Of a stretch of DNA of 64,000 nucleotides, positions 37,777-46,518 are shown one piece after another. The stretch is from Flavobacterium kingsejongi (GTDB taxonomy: Bacteria > Bacteroidota > Bacteroidia > Flavobacteriales > Flavobacteriaceae): contig NZ_CP020919.1 in assembly GCF_003076475.1 (NCBI RefSeq), positions 3,472,001 to 3,536,000 on the forward strand, read 5' to 3'. The notes beneath the pieces were generated by a model. That model worked only from the letters and a program-made list of their open reading frames with translations. It had not been told where the DNA came from and did not search any database. Position numbers and translations under genes: made by a program. Positions within the stretch are counted from its first letter, which is position 1; every line of letters starts with the position of its first letter.

Positions 37777-38250
37777 TTAAGAGCGAATTATCGTATCAAT
37801 CTGTTGGTATAACTGCCCATCACTTAAAAAGGCGCCCTGCATAATGATATCAAAAATCGCCTGGTTGCGGTCAGGTCCAAATTCTTTTTTACCCACTTGC
37901 ATTTCAACCGTTTCTGTGAACATATTATCACTCAGCCATTGCAATCCTTCCTTACTTAGAAAATCGGTTTCCGGCATCAGGCTTTTCAGTACTATAGAAT
38001 GCATCGCATCTTCGGTACAGTAAAAAAGGAAAATAATATTTTTTGAAAAATGCTCCAGGTAGGCTGCTTTTGTCAGTACGCCTTCCCAGATCAAATCTGA
38101 AAACACATCCAGTTCCTGTTCTGCTACTTCCGGTTTTTCTATTTTTATCTTATCCCATTCCGCTTTATCAATAGCTTGTGTAGCCAGGAAATTGATAAAT
38201 TCAGGATGCAGTTCATCAAACTGCTCTTTTGTCAAACGTGTATATTTCAT
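37777..38250 (-). CDS. DUF6495 family protein
   Basis: 157 residues, soluble and acidic, no signal peptide. The start KYTRLTKEQFDELHPEFINFLA and the segment FLFYCTEDAMHSIVLKSL match the Flavobacteria-specific DUF6495 family of unknown function. It stands between ligA and the ribosomal protein operon on the same strand, 72 bases upstream of ligA. Confidence 0.8.
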   Translation of the reverse strand: MKYTRLTKEQFDELHPEFINFLATQAIDKAEWDKIKIEKPEVAEQELDVFSDLIWEGVLTKAAYLEHFSKNIIFLFYCTEDAMHSIVLKSLMPETDFLSKEGLQWLSDNMFTETVEMQVGKKEFGPDRNQAIFDIIMQGAFLSDGQLYQQIDTIIRS

Positions 38251-38314
38251 GGTATGCGTTTTTTATACTTTTAGGGCTTCCCGTGCTACAGGAAGATTCT
38301 TTAATTTTAAAAAT

Positions 38315-38346
38315 CAAAAAAAAACCTCCTCGAATGAGAAGGTTTT
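38315..38346 (-). terminator. Terminator after the rpsF-rpsR-rplI operon
   Basis: On the minus strand AAAACCTTCT - loop - AGGAGGTTTT followed by TTTTT, 23 bases after the rplI stop; one mismatch or G-U pair in the stem. Confidence 0.8.
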
Positions 38347-38368
38347 AGTATAATGATGTTGGGAAATA

Positions 38369-38809
38369 TTATTTCTCAGCAATGATTTCGTAAGATAATT
38401 CTACGATTACATCTCTGTGAAGTCTAACGTTAGCAGTATATTTACCGACACGTTTAACGATTCCACTTGTGATGAATTTTCTGTCGATAGGCTGTCCTGC
38501 TTTTTCCAAAGCTTCAGCGATATCAGCATTAGTTACTGAACCGAAAAGTTTTTCACCACCTGCTTTTGCAGAAATTTTAATTTCAATAGCTTTAATTTTT
38601 TCCGCTAATTTTTTAGCATCTTCAACAATTTTAGCTTCTTTGAAAGCTCTTTGTTTTAGATTTTCAGCCAATACTTTTTTAGCTGAAGGAGTTGCTAAAT
38701 GAGCAACACCCTGAGGGATTAAAAAGTTACGTCCGTAACCGTTTTTCACGGTAACAACATCATCTTTAAAACCTAAATTCTGTACGTCTTGTCTTAATAT
38801 AAGTTCCAT
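38369..38809 (-). CDS. rplI: 50S ribosomal protein L9
   Basis: 146 residues. The N-terminal rRNA-binding domain signature is clear (MELILRQDVQNLGFKDDVVTVKNGYGRNFLIP), joined by a long helix rich in Lys/Ala/Glu (about 45-78) to a C-terminal domain (GGEKLFGSVTNADIAEAL). Last gene of the S6-S18-L9 operon, 15 bases after rpsR. Confidence 0.97.
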   Translation of the reverse strand: MELILRQDVQNLGFKDDVVTVKNGYGRNFLIPQGVAHLATPSAKKVLAENLKQRAFKEAKIVEDAKKLAEKIKAIEIKISAKAGGEKLFGSVTNADIAEALEKAGQPIDRKFITSGIVKRVGKYTANVRLHRDVIVELSYEIIAEK

Positions 38810-38824
38810 AATTCTGCCTCTTTA

Positions 38825-39121
38825 TTATTTTAGTAAATCAGCCACATATGGCATTAGTGCTAAGTGACGCGCTCTTTTCACAGCTACAGACACTTTTCTT
38901 TGGTATTTCAAAGATGTTCCAGTTAAACGACGTGGAAGGATCTTCCCTTGTTCGTTAACGAATTTCAATAAGAAATCAGGATCTTTGTAATCTACATATT
39001 TAATACCTGACTTTTTGAAACGACAATACTTTTTAGTTTTGTTAGTTTCAATATTTAAAGGCGTAAGATATCTGATATCTCCGTCTTTTTTTCCTTTTGC
39101 TGATTGTTCTATCGTTGACAT
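38825..39121 (-). CDS. rpsR: 30S ribosomal protein S18
   Basis: 98 residues, with the extra N-terminal extension common in Bacteroidetes. Signature segments are [39 protein letters not shown] and the C-terminal [14 protein letters not shown]. It binds S6 in the platform of the 30S subunit. It starts five bases after the rpsF stop. Confidence 0.97.
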   Translation of the reverse strand: MSTIEQSAKGKKDGDIRYLTPLNIETNKTKKYCRFKKSGIKYVDYKDPDFLLKFVNEQGKILPRRLTGTSLKYQRKVSVAVKRARHLALMPYVADLLK

Positions 39122-39126
39122 AATAA

Positions 39127-39468
39127 TTACGCTTTAGATGCTTTTAATTTAGTTCTTCTTCTTTCAGCCCATGAGATAGCATGTTTATCTAAACTTACAG
39201 TAAGAAAACGCATCACTCTCTCATCACGTCTGAATTCAGTTTCAAAAGCAATAAGTACTTCAGGAGCTACTTTGAATTCGAATAAATGGTAAAAACCACT
39301 TTTCTTGTTCTGAATTTCGTAAGCCATTTTTTTCAGGCCCCAATCTTCTTTGGATACCATCTCTGCTCCTTTAGTCGTAAGAAAATCTTCGAATTTGCTT
39401 ACTGTTTCCTTTACCTGTTGTTCAGATAAAACGGGATTCAAGATGAAAACAGTTTCATAATGATTCAT
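39127..39468 (-). CDS. rpsF: 30S ribosomal protein S6
   Basis: 113 residues from the ATG at 39468 ([16 protein letters not shown]). An in-frame ATG at 39513 lies upstream of the promoter -7 box (39501-39508) and cannot be used by that transcript, so the shorter form is right. The ferredoxin-like fold shows the expected segments [23 protein letters not shown] and [18 protein letters not shown]. It pairs with S18. Confidence 0.96.
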   Translation of the reverse strand: MNHYETVFILNPVLSEQQVKETVSKFEDFLTTKGAEMVSKEDWGLKKMAYEIQNKKSGFYHLFEFKVAPEVLIAFETEFRRDERVMRFLTVSLDKHAISWAERRRTKLKASKA

Positions 39469-39500
39469 AATAATCAATTTATTTGTTAAAAATATGGGTG

Positions 39501-39530
39501 CAAAAGTAATCATTAATTTTTAATTTCCAA
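39501..39530 (-). promoter_or_regulatory. Bacteroidetes-type promoter for rpsF-rpsR-rplI
   Basis: On the minus strand TTG (39528-39530) - 19 bases - TACTTTTG (39501-39508), a full match to TTG-N19-TAnnTTTG. It lies 32 bases before the rpsF start. Confidence 0.75.
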
Positions 39531-39635
39531 GCCCTACTATAGCCTTTTATTAAAATTTAATACTTTCCCCGGGAGTTTATAGGTTGTTATTAATTTTTTT
39601 ATCTACATTTAGGACGATAAATTGATTAGACGCTT

Positions 39636-40331
39636 ATGAAACTGAACTGCATTGTCGTTGATGATAGCACCATCCAGAGAATGATTGTAACCAAATTGGT
39701 AAACGGCCATCCTAACCTTAATCTTGTAGGAGAATTCTCTAACGCCGTAGACACCCGAAACTGTCTCGCACAGAAATCTGCCGATCTTATTTTCTTAGAT
39801 ATTGAGATGCCTGTTATTAATGGATTTGACCTTTTGGACGGGTTAAAAGTCAAACCCCAGATTATTTTTATTACTGTCAAGGCCGAATATGCACTCAAAG
39901 CTTTTGATTATGACGCTACTGACTACCTTCATAAGCCCATTTCAAAGGACCGCTTTAATGCTGCCGTAAAAAGAGCCATTGACCTGCAGATCCTCAAAAA
40001 GGAAAACACTGATGAAGATGGGGATCATATTTTTATAAAAAGCAACCTTAAAAAATTAAAAATCTTTACCGTACGGATAAAGTGGATCGAAGCCTATGGC
40101 GATTATGTAAAAGTAGTTACTGATGACGAAAACCACCTGGTCCTTTCCACGATGAAGGCTTTTGAAGGCGACCTGCCTAAGGATAAATTTATCCGTGTGC
40201 ATAAATCTTTTATTGTCAACATTGACAAGGTGGAGAAATTCAACAGCAAATATGTGGAGATCGGGATCAACAAAATACCATTAAGCCGTAACAAAAAGGA
40301 AACGCTGGCAAAAGCCCTTCATTCGGATTAA
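39636..40331 (+). CDS. LytTR-family response regulator
   Basis: 231 residues. The receiver domain (about 3-120) has the acidic VVDDS, phospho-acceptor Asp55 in LIFLDIEMPVINGFD, and Lys104-type FITVKAEYALKAFDYDATDYLHKP. The C-terminal LytTR DNA-binding domain (about 130-230) shows IKWIEAYGDYVKVVT, FIRVHKSFIVNIDKV and KIPLSRNKKETL. No histidine kinase gene is adjacent; its partner must be elsewhere. A possible promoter TTG-N17-TACATTTA precedes it (about 39584-39611). Its stop overlaps the priA stop, which is on the opposite strand. Confidence 0.92.
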   Translation: MKLNCIVVDDSTIQRMIVTKLVNGHPNLNLVGEFSNAVDTRNCLAQKSADLIFLDIEMPVINGFDLLDGLKVKPQIIFITVKAEYALKAFDYDATDYLHKPISKDRFNAAVKRAIDLQILKKENTDEDGDHIFIKSNLKKLKIFTVRIKWIEAYGDYVKVVTDDENHLVLSTMKAFEGDLPKDKFIRVHKSFIVNIDKVEKFNSKYVEIGINKIPLSRNKKETLAKALHSD

Positions 40332-42778
40332 TAAAAATCTACATTTATGGCTGTTTTTACAGCGCGGTACTGTGGCACGGATTCAAAACTATGCAATATT
40401 TTACGTAAGGTATTTTTAACCCCTCCGATAGGCTGATCCTGTGGTATTTTAATCAGGATGGTTCTGATGTATTCATTTCGTATCCTGCTGATTGGTGGTT
40501 CCTCCGGCCCAAGTACCGGCAAGTCAAAGGTTTGATCCAGGACTTTGTACAGCCACATCGCCCCTTCTTTTAATTTATCAAAATCGCGGTGTTTCAGTGT
40601 TATTTTCACAAGCCTGAAATAGGGTGGATAATAATAAATTTTCCGTTCATACACCTGTTCTTTAAACATTCCAAAATAATCCCCTTCGGTCACCTGCCGG
40701 ATGGTATTATGATTGGGGTTATAGGTTTGTATAATCACACGGCCTCTTTTTTCGGAGCGCCCTGCCCTGCCCGCCACCTGCGTCATCATTTGGTAACTTC
40801 GTTCCAGTGCCCTGAAGTCGGGATGGTACAGCATATTATCGGCATTCATGATCCCTACCAATGAGACATTATCAAAGTCAAGCCCTTTGGCCAGCATCTG
40901 CGTTCCAACGAGCACATCAATTTCCCTATTTTTAAAACTGTCGATAATCTTTTCATAGCCATACTTGCCACGCGTTGTATCCTGGTCCATCCTGCCAATC
41001 CTGCGTTCCGGGAACAGGCCTTTCAATTCCAGCTCTACCTGCTCCGTACCGAAACCTTTGGTCATCAGATCGATGCCGGAACAATGGTGGCAATTCGTCG
41101 GTTTTGCCATAGAATATCCGCAATAATGGCAACGCAACTGATTTTTGTGTTTATGAAAGGTCAGGCTGACATCACATTGCGGGCATTCCGGAACATGTCC
41201 GCAGGTCATGCATTCCATAACAGGCGAATAGCCCCTTCGGTTTTGAAACAATATCACCTGCTCTCCGCGCATCAGCGCTTCTGCGATCGCCTGAACAAGC
41301 GCATCACTAAAATGGCCAGTCATTTTTTTCCGGAAATAACAATCCTTGAGGTCTACCAGTTCAATTTCCGGCATCATGACTTTACCGAATCTTTCGGTAA
41401 TTTCCACCAATCCAAATTTCGCCGTTTTGGCGTTAAAATAGGTTTCAATACTGGGCGTCGCAGAGCCCAATAACACTTTTGCCCCAAAATAACCTGCCAG
41501 TACGATTGCTGCATCACGGGCATGGTAGCGCGGAGCCGGATCCTGCTGTTTGAACGTCTGCTCATGCTCTTCATCCACAATGACCAACCCAAGGTTCGAA
41601 AAAGGCAAGAACAAGGCAGAACGGGCACCAATAACAATTTTTGCCTTATCCGATTGCTGCAATACCTGATTCCAGACCTCAACGCGTTCATTATTACTGT
41701 ATTTGGAATGGTATACTGCAACCTGGTTCCCGAAATAAAACTGTAACCGTTGTACCAATTGTGTCGTCAGGGCTATTTCAGGCAGCAGGTACATTACTTG
41801 CTTCCCCTGATTGATATATTCTTCAATCTGGCGAATGTAAATCTCCGTTTTACCGCTCGCTGTCACACCGTGCAAAAGACAGACTTCTTTGCTTTCAAAA
41901 GCGTCATTGATACCGTCAAAAGCTTTTTGCTGTGCATCACTGAGTGACGGTCGGGTATCGTTCATTTCTCCGGTATACACCACACGGTCTTCCTGCAGGT
42001 AGTACTGCTCCATAACTCCTTTGTCAATCAGCGCTTTCACTCCGGCTACCGAAGCTCCGGAAGCTTCTACAAGCTGATTTACGGTAATGGGCTTTTTTTC
42101 ACGGGCACTTAACTGAAAAAAGCTCAACAGAATTTCTTTTTGCTTTCGGGCATTTTTCAGCAATTCCAACAATGCTGCCAATGCCTCATCGGTATGATGA
42201 TTGGGATGGATGCGAACATACCGGGTCAGTTTGGGCTTATAAACTTCCTGTACCTCTTCCTGAAGAATAAGGATACCTTTATCAATTAGCTTCTGGATGA
42301 CCGGAAAAATGTTCTTCCGGTTCAAGATATCCATGATATCTTTGATCTTAAGGGCACTTTGCTGTTGCAGAGCCTCATAGATCAGGAATTCATCATCGGT
42401 AAATGTTGCACTGTCTGCAAATACGTCCTGCTTTTGAGAAATAATCGTTTCGCTTTCCAGCAATAAGGCCGAAGGCATAGCGCCGCGGTAGACATCCCCG
42501 ATCGCACACATATAATACGAAGCGATCCATTGCCAGTGCCGAAGCTGGTATTCGCTTACCACAGGCTCTTCATCTAAAATCTGATGAATTTCTTTGGCCT
42601 CATACAGCTCAGGCTTCTTTGAATGGATATCGATTACAAGTCCGGTGTAAATCTTGCTTTTCCCGAAAGGCACCGTAACCCTCATTCCTTTTTGGATGTA
42701 CTGGGATTCAGCTTCCGTGATGGAATATGTAAAGGTTTTATCCAGGGAAAGGGGTAATACGATTTCGGCGAAAAACAT
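40328..42778 (-). CDS. priA: Primosomal protein N' (replication restart helicase)
   Basis: 816 residues. PriA loads the replisome at stalled forks. The N-terminal DNA-binding domain begins FFAEIVLPLSLDKTFTYSI. Helicase motifs are Walker A LHGVTASGKTEIYI (about 305-318) and Walker B VIVDEEHEQTFKQQD; also GSATPSIETYFNA. The zinc-binding cysteines lie in CMTCGHVPECPQCDVSL and RCHYCGYSMAKPTNCHHCSG. QVAGRAGRSEKRGRV is motif VI. A TATATTTG box (42851-42858, minus strand) 73 bases before the start may be its -7 element. No damage seen. Confidence 0.95.
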   Translation of the reverse strand: MFFAEIVLPLSLDKTFTYSITEAESQYIQKGMRVTVPFGKSKIYTGLVIDIHSKKPELYEAKEIHQILDEEPVVSEYQLRHWQWIASYYMCAIGDVYRGAMPSALLLESETIISQKQDVFADSATFTDDEFLIYEALQQQSALKIKDIMDILNRKNIFPVIQKLIDKGILILQEEVQEVYKPKLTRYVRIHPNHHTDEALAALLELLKNARKQKEILLSFFQLSAREKKPITVNQLVEASGASVAGVKALIDKGVMEQYYLQEDRVVYTGEMNDTRPSLSDAQQKAFDGINDAFESKEVCLLHGVTASGKTEIYIRQIEEYINQGKQVMYLLPEIALTTQLVQRLQFYFGNQVAVYHSKYSNNERVEVWNQVLQQSDKAKIVIGARSALFLPFSNLGLVIVDEEHEQTFKQQDPAPRYHARDAAIVLAGYFGAKVLLGSATPSIETYFNAKTAKFGLVEITERFGKVMMPEIELVDLKDCYFRKKMTGHFSDALVQAIAEALMRGEQVILFQNRRGYSPVMECMTCGHVPECPQCDVSLTFHKHKNQLRCHYCGYSMAKPTNCHHCSGIDLMTKGFGTEQVELELKGLFPERRIGRMDQDTTRGKYGYEKIIDSFKNREIDVLVGTQMLAKGLDFDNVSLVGIMNADNMLYHPDFRALERSYQMMTQVAGRAGRSEKRGRVIIQTYNPNHNTIRQVTEGDYFGMFKEQVYERKIYYYPPYFRLVKITLKHRDFDKLKEGAMWLYKVLDQTFDLPVLGPEEPPISRIRNEYIRTILIKIPQDQPIGGVKNTLRKILHSFESVPQYRAVKTAINVDFY

Positions 42779-43065
42779 GGTTATTTTTTTATTTAAATGC
42801 AGGAAAGTGGCTTTTTCCGGATTCCTGAAAATGCCTCTTTTATTGCACTACAAATATAGTATTTTGTTGCTCAAATCCCACATGCATTCTACGGGGAAGC
42901 TGTATTTCCATAGGAGACAACTCTTACTGTTCCCTCATCCCTTCCCTTTGATTTCCCATAGCCCCGACAGACGGGGTATCTTTTACAGTCCCTGCTTTTG
43001 GACTGTAAAAAAATACAACCAGATGGCGGGAACTGCCTCAAAAACGAAGCCCTTTCCTTTTGCTC
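42779..43065 (-). ncRNA. Hairpin-rich intergenic region, candidate structured RNA or dispersed repeat
   Basis: No convincing gene lies between priA and the DUF2147 gene. On the minus strand it contains a strong hairpin (TTTACAGTCC 42982-42991 / GGACTGTAAA 43000-43009), then a small one (CCCCG 42962-42966 / CGGGG 42972-42976), flanked by purine-rich GGGAAATCAAAGGGAAGG. The combination of a GCCATCTGGTTGTA-like lead-in (minus strand), ACAGTCC hairpin and CCCCGTCTGTCGGGG hairpin recurs, from memory, in intergenic regions of other Flavobacterium genomes. It could be a non-coding RNA such as the Flavo-1 motif or a dispersed repeat; I cannot confirm which. Confidence 0.4.
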
Positions 43066-43099
43066 CAAAAAAAAACACCTCATTGCTGAAGTGTTTTTA
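43066..43099 (-). terminator. Terminator after the DUF2147 gene
   Basis: On the minus strand AAAAACACTTCA - loop - TGAGGTGTTTTT followed by TTTT (43071-43098, one G-U pair), about 19 bases after the DUF2147 stop. Confidence 0.8.
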
Positions 43100-43117
43100 T
43101 ACTTGTTAACTGCTGTA

Positions 43118-43549
43118 TTATTTAACCCTGGACCAGGTTTGTGTTCTTCCTAATAATGAAATCCCCACATATCCGCGGACATTCAGTTTATCTTTACCAT
43201 CGAGTGAAATCGTACATTTGTATAATTTCCCTTTTTGCGGATCTAAAATTTTACCATTGGTATATTCGTCTCCTTTTTTCTCTAATCCTTTGATAATAGT
43301 CAGTCCTAAAATAGGCTTGTCTTTATCGGTACCAGTACAATTCTGGCATTTGGATGCTTTTTTCTCCGGATTTAATATCTCTACAACTTTCCCGTAGATC
43401 TTACCGTCTTTCTCTGTAATCTCGACAATGGATTTGGCGTCGCCGGTTTCATCATCAATTGTTTTCCATTTTCCTGTTACCTGCGCCTGTGCGGAACAAA
43501 TTCCTGCCACCGCGATGAATAGGAGTGTCAAAAAGTGATTTTTCATCAT
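43118..43549 (-). CDS. DUF2147 family secreted protein
   Basis: 143 residues with a signal peptide (FLTLLFIAVAGICSAQAQ). The family pattern is clear: VTGKWKTIDDETGDAKSIVEI, KIYGKVVEI, CQNCTGTDKDKP, GLTIIKGL, GKLYKC and LNVRGYVGISLLGRTQTWSRV. The fold is lipocalin-like; proteins are periplasmic and of unknown function. Two Cys in CQNC could bind metal or form a disulphide. It lies 19 bases downstream of the YihY gene on the same strand. Confidence 0.9.
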   Translation of the reverse strand: MMKNHFLTLLFIAVAGICSAQAQVTGKWKTIDDETGDAKSIVEITEKDGKIYGKVVEILNPEKKASKCQNCTGTDKDKPILGLTIIKGLEKKGDEYTNGKILDPQKGKLYKCTISLDGKDKLNVRGYVGISLLGRTQTWSRVK

Positions 43550-43568
43550 TGTAAGGGTTTTAGTTTTG

Positions 43569-44495
43569 CTAAATATATAAATTTTTTCTTTTTAATTTAT
43601 GAATTGTGGCATTTAATTCGAATCCTAATAACAAAATAACACAATTCAACCAGATGTAAATCATCAAAACAAGAAGCGTACCAATAGATCCGTACAACTC
43701 ATTATAACGGGAAAAACGCAGCACATAAATTCCGAAAAAGTAGGATGAAATAATAATCAATATCGTCGTGAATATGGAGCCAATACTGATAAAAGCATTC
43801 CTGGAATATTCTTTGGAACCAAATTTAAACACAATGGAAGTCGTCACCAAAATCATAAGCATCACAAAGATGTAACGTCCCCAAACGACCAGATAGACTT
43901 TATCCAGCAGCGCATAATCAGCTTGCAGTTTTTGAATCAGCACCTCAAATATTACAATTGCCGCTACTGTAAAAATCAGGATGAGTGACAGTACCACGCC
44001 CATACCCAAAGCTACAGCATATTGCCTGAAAAAATTACGCTTTTCAATGACATGATAGGAATTCTGGAATCCTCCTAATATTGCATTCACCCCATTGGCC
44101 ATTAATATAATCGACAGCAAAATCCCCGAAGACAAAAGGCTCTTGTAGCTCTTCTTCATGATATCCTCAATAATAACCGAAATCGCATCAAATGTATTGG
44201 GCGGAACGCTATCGGCTACAAATTGTAAAAAATCCTCCCGGAATCCTTTAATCGGGATATAGGGAATGAGGTTTAAGATAAAAAGGGCAAAGGGGAACAG
44301 TGCCATAAAAAAACTGAAGGCAATAGCTGCTGCACGAAACGAAAAAGCACCTTTGGCAATACCGATTCCATACAGTTCCAGTATATCATAAAGTGCCAGC
44401 CCCCCGAGGCTCCTGAACTTTACCTTTTTGGCTTTTCGGGCCAGCGTGCGGAGTACGGGTATTTTTTCAATTTGTGCTTCTATTTCCTGTGACAT
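43569..44495 (-). CDS. YihY/virulence factor BrkB family membrane protein
   Basis: 308 residues with six hydrophobic helices after a basic N-terminal segment (VLRTLARKAKKVKFRSLGGL). Typical family stretches are SFRAAAIAFSFFMALFPFALF, NAILGGFQNSYHVIEKRNFF and LYGSIGTLLVLMIYIWLNCVILLLG. Function in the inner membrane is unsettled; older claims of RNase BN identity are not accepted. It starts 42 bases after the nadC stop and is probably in the same transcript, with DUF2147 downstream. Confidence 0.92.
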   Translation of the reverse strand: MSQEIEAQIEKIPVLRTLARKAKKVKFRSLGGLALYDILELYGIGIAKGAFSFRAAAIAFSFFMALFPFALFILNLIPYIPIKGFREDFLQFVADSVPPNTFDAISVIIEDIMKKSYKSLLSSGILLSIILMANGVNAILGGFQNSYHVIEKRNFFRQYAVALGMGVVLSLILIFTVAAIVIFEVLIQKLQADYALLDKVYLVVWGRYIFVMLMILVTTSIVFKFGSKEYSRNAFISIGSIFTTILIIISSYFFGIYVLRFSRYNELYGSIGTLLVLMIYIWLNCVILLLGFELNATIHKLKRKNLYI

Positions 44496-44537
44496 AGTTT
44501 GTTTTTATACGGCTATTACCACCGTAGTACCTTTCAT

Positions 44538-45398
44538 TTATTCGATGGCTTTCAGGCTTAAATCCATATTATATACGGAATGTGTCAATGCCCCGGATGA
44601 AATATAATTAACCCCACATTCTGCATAGTGGCGTATGGTCGCTTCGTTGATGTTACCGGAAGATTCTGTGGTACTTTGATCGCCAATGAGAGCCACCGCT
44701 TCCCGGGTCATAGCATAATCGAAATTATCGAGTAAGATGCGGAATACCCCACCACTTTTCAATATTTCGTCTACCTCATCCAGGTTCCGGGCTTCAACAA
44801 TGATTTTCAGGTCCAGATTGTTTTCTTTAAGGTACGTTTTGGTTTTGGCAATGGCATTGGTAATCCCACCGGCAAAATCATTATGATTATCCTTTAGCAT
44901 GACCATGTCATACAGTGCAAAACGATGGTTTTCACCACCACCAATACGTACGGCCCACTTTTCAATGGCGCGGATCCCCGGTGTTGTTTTTCGGGTGTCC
45001 AAAATACCGGTTCCGGTGCCTTCCAGCAAATCGACATAGGATTTGGTTTTGGTGGCAATCGCACTCATGCGCTGCATGGCATTGAGCACCAACCGTTCCG
45101 ATTTCAATATGGATTGTGAGCTGCCCGATACATGAAAAACAACATCGCCATATTTAACGGCTGTACCGTCCTGGATGAATGTTTCCACCACCAGGGCAGG
45201 GTCAACATAGGCAAAAATCATTTTGGCAAATTCGACTCCGGCGATGATGCCCTGGTCTTTTACCAGTAATTTGGCTTTTCCCTGTGCTGTTGCCGGGATA
45301 CAAGCTAATGAGCTGTGGTCTCCACTACCAACGTCTTCGCGGATTCCGTTGGCTATAATTAATTCGAGTTCCTTTTGGAATTGTGCTTCTGATATCAT
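44538..45398 (-). CDS. nadC: Nicotinate-nucleotide pyrophosphorylase (carboxylating)
   Basis: 286 residues. It converts quinolinate and PRPP to nicotinate mononucleotide, CO2 and PPi in NAD synthesis. Signature segments are EDVGSGDHSSLACIP near the N-terminus, LNAMQRMSAIATKTKSYVDLL, GILDTRKTTPGIRAIEKWAV, GGGENHRFALYDMVMLKDNH, and the C-terminal ESSGNINEATIRHYAECGVNYISSGAL. No nadA or nadB gene is in the window. Confidence 0.95.
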   Translation of the reverse strand: MISEAQFQKELELIIANGIREDVGSGDHSSLACIPATAQGKAKLLVKDQGIIAGVEFAKMIFAYVDPALVVETFIQDGTAVKYGDVVFHVSGSSQSILKSERLVLNAMQRMSAIATKTKSYVDLLEGTGTGILDTRKTTPGIRAIEKWAVRIGGGENHRFALYDMVMLKDNHNDFAGGITNAIAKTKTYLKENNLDLKIIVEARNLDEVDEILKSGGVFRILLDNFDYAMTREAVALIGDQSTTESSGNINEATIRHYAECGVNYISSGALTHSVYNMDLSLKAIE

Positions 45399-45516
45399 GA
45401 ATGTCTATTATGATGCTAAAATAGGATATATTTTTGAAACCTGCTCTTATCAAAATCTTAATGCGCCCCTACCCTCATAATTTATTCTGTGAATAACGAG
45501 ACCTACTGGATTGGTT

Positions 45517-45747
45517 TCGGGAGGTGTGTATTGCGCTTCTATAGGTGTGGAATTCATTTCTATAGGTATGCTTTGACTTTCTATAGGTGCGGATTTAATT
45601 TCTATAGGTCTATTTTAAACTTCGGGAGGTGTGTATCAATATTCTATAGGCGTGCTTTAAACTTAGGCAGGTATGCGTAAATATCCTATAGGTGCGGAAT
45701 TCATTTCGGGAGGCGTGTATACATATTCTATAGGTGTACACAAACAG
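45517..45747. repeat. Eleven-unit 21-bp tandem repeat array
   Basis: Eleven units of exactly 21 bases run without any insertion or deletion from 45517 to 45747 (starts at 45517, 45538, 45559 and so on). Each begins with one of two heads: TCTATAGGTG-type (units 2-5, 7, 9, 11, with C at the first base of unit 9) or TCGGGAGGTG-type (units 1, 6, 10); unit 8 is TAGGCAGGTA. The distal half is variable (GGAATTCATT, GCTTTAAACT, GTATCAATAT). A weaker twelfth unit may follow to 45768. It lies upstream of both nadC (leftward) and the hypothetical at 45868. The phase-conserved, sequence-decayed state is unusual; a protein reading is unlikely. Confidence 0.85.
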
Positions 45748-45867
45748 GCTATCCATAGATTCCAATATTCTTTTTTTATTTACTATACCACTTCACAAAA
45801 AACAAATACATTTACCGGAATTTAACTTCTTTAAAAACAATCCGATAAAACAACTAATCCCTTCCCA

Positions 45868-46518
45868 ATGCTTAAAAAATTACTAGTACTGTTACTCCTG
45901 CTCCCTTTGTCTGTTTTTGCAAAATTCTATCAGGGTACTATTACGCTTACCAACGGAACCGTTCGACAGGGCTATATCAAACTTCCAACAGAACCAACGG
46001 ACTCCAAGATAAAATTCCGTGCGGAGGAAAAAGGTAAAAACGAAAAATACAAAATTAATGAAGTACGAGAATTTGAAATCATCAATGATGATAAAGAAAC
46101 CATACGCTTTACAACTATCTATCTTGGGAGTCCAAGGCTATTTAACCACTCTGAATTCAAAATAGAAAAAAAGAAATCCTGGGTCAGTATTGTTAAAGAA
46201 GGTGGGATCGCCTTATATGGTGCACATTATGCTCCCCGCGCCGGATCTGGTATGCATCCCGGAACCAGTAGTAGCCCCGGAGGTGTTGTATTTTACATCC
46301 AAAGACCAGGAGAGACACATGCCCTTTATTTATACACTATTGAAAATTTCAGTTTTACGATCGCGATCAATTCCTTCAAAGAACTGCGAAAAATAATAAA
46401 ATTATATTTTGATAAAATTTGCCCCAATTTAGAAAGCCTGATTACAAAAGCGGATTTTAAAGAAAATGGCCTTTCCTATATTGTCAATTTATATGATGAG
46501 AATTGCGGGAAGGAGTAG
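45868..46518 (+). CDS. Secreted hypothetical protein
   Basis: 216 residues. A signal peptide is clear (MLKKLLVLLLLLPLSVFAKF). The mature part begins FYQGTITLTNGTVRQGYIKLP, resembling the beta-rich start of GLPGLI- or DUF4369-type envelope proteins, but I cannot place it. The middle has GGIALYGAHYAPRAGSGMHPG and the end has FKELRKIIKLYFDKICPNLES with two cysteines (CPN and ENCGKE) that could form a disulphide. No operon partner is close. Function unknown. Confidence 0.75.
   Translation: MLKKLLVLLLLLPLSVFAKFYQGTITLTNGTVRQGYIKLPTEPTDSKIKFRAEEKGKNEKYKINEVREFEIINDDKETIRFTTIYLGSPRLFNHSEFKIEKKKSWVSIVKEGGIALYGAHYAPRAGSGMHPGTSSSPGGVVFYIQRPGETHALYLYTIENFSFTIAINSFKELRKIIKLYFDKICPNLESLITKADFKENGLSYIVNLYDENCGKE

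Noticed and set aside
39469..39513. Upstream in-frame start for rpsF
   Set aside because: It lies upstream of or within the promoter -7 box at 39501-39508, and the extra residues are not found in S6.
42889..43083. 64-codon minus-strand frame upstream of priA
   Set aside because: Codon pattern and sequence (many Cys, Arg and Ser, no domain) look non-coding, and the DNA there forms hairpins. Treated as a structured intergenic region.
45489..45680. 63-codon plus-strand frame across the 45.5 kb array (FYRCGxx repeats)
   Set aside because: It is a translation of the tandem array. It stops inside the array and has no family or leader.
45517..45747. Possible CRISPR array
   Set aside because: Units are 21 bases with an 8-10 base similar head and no separate spacers of 30 or more bases; no cas genes are in the window.
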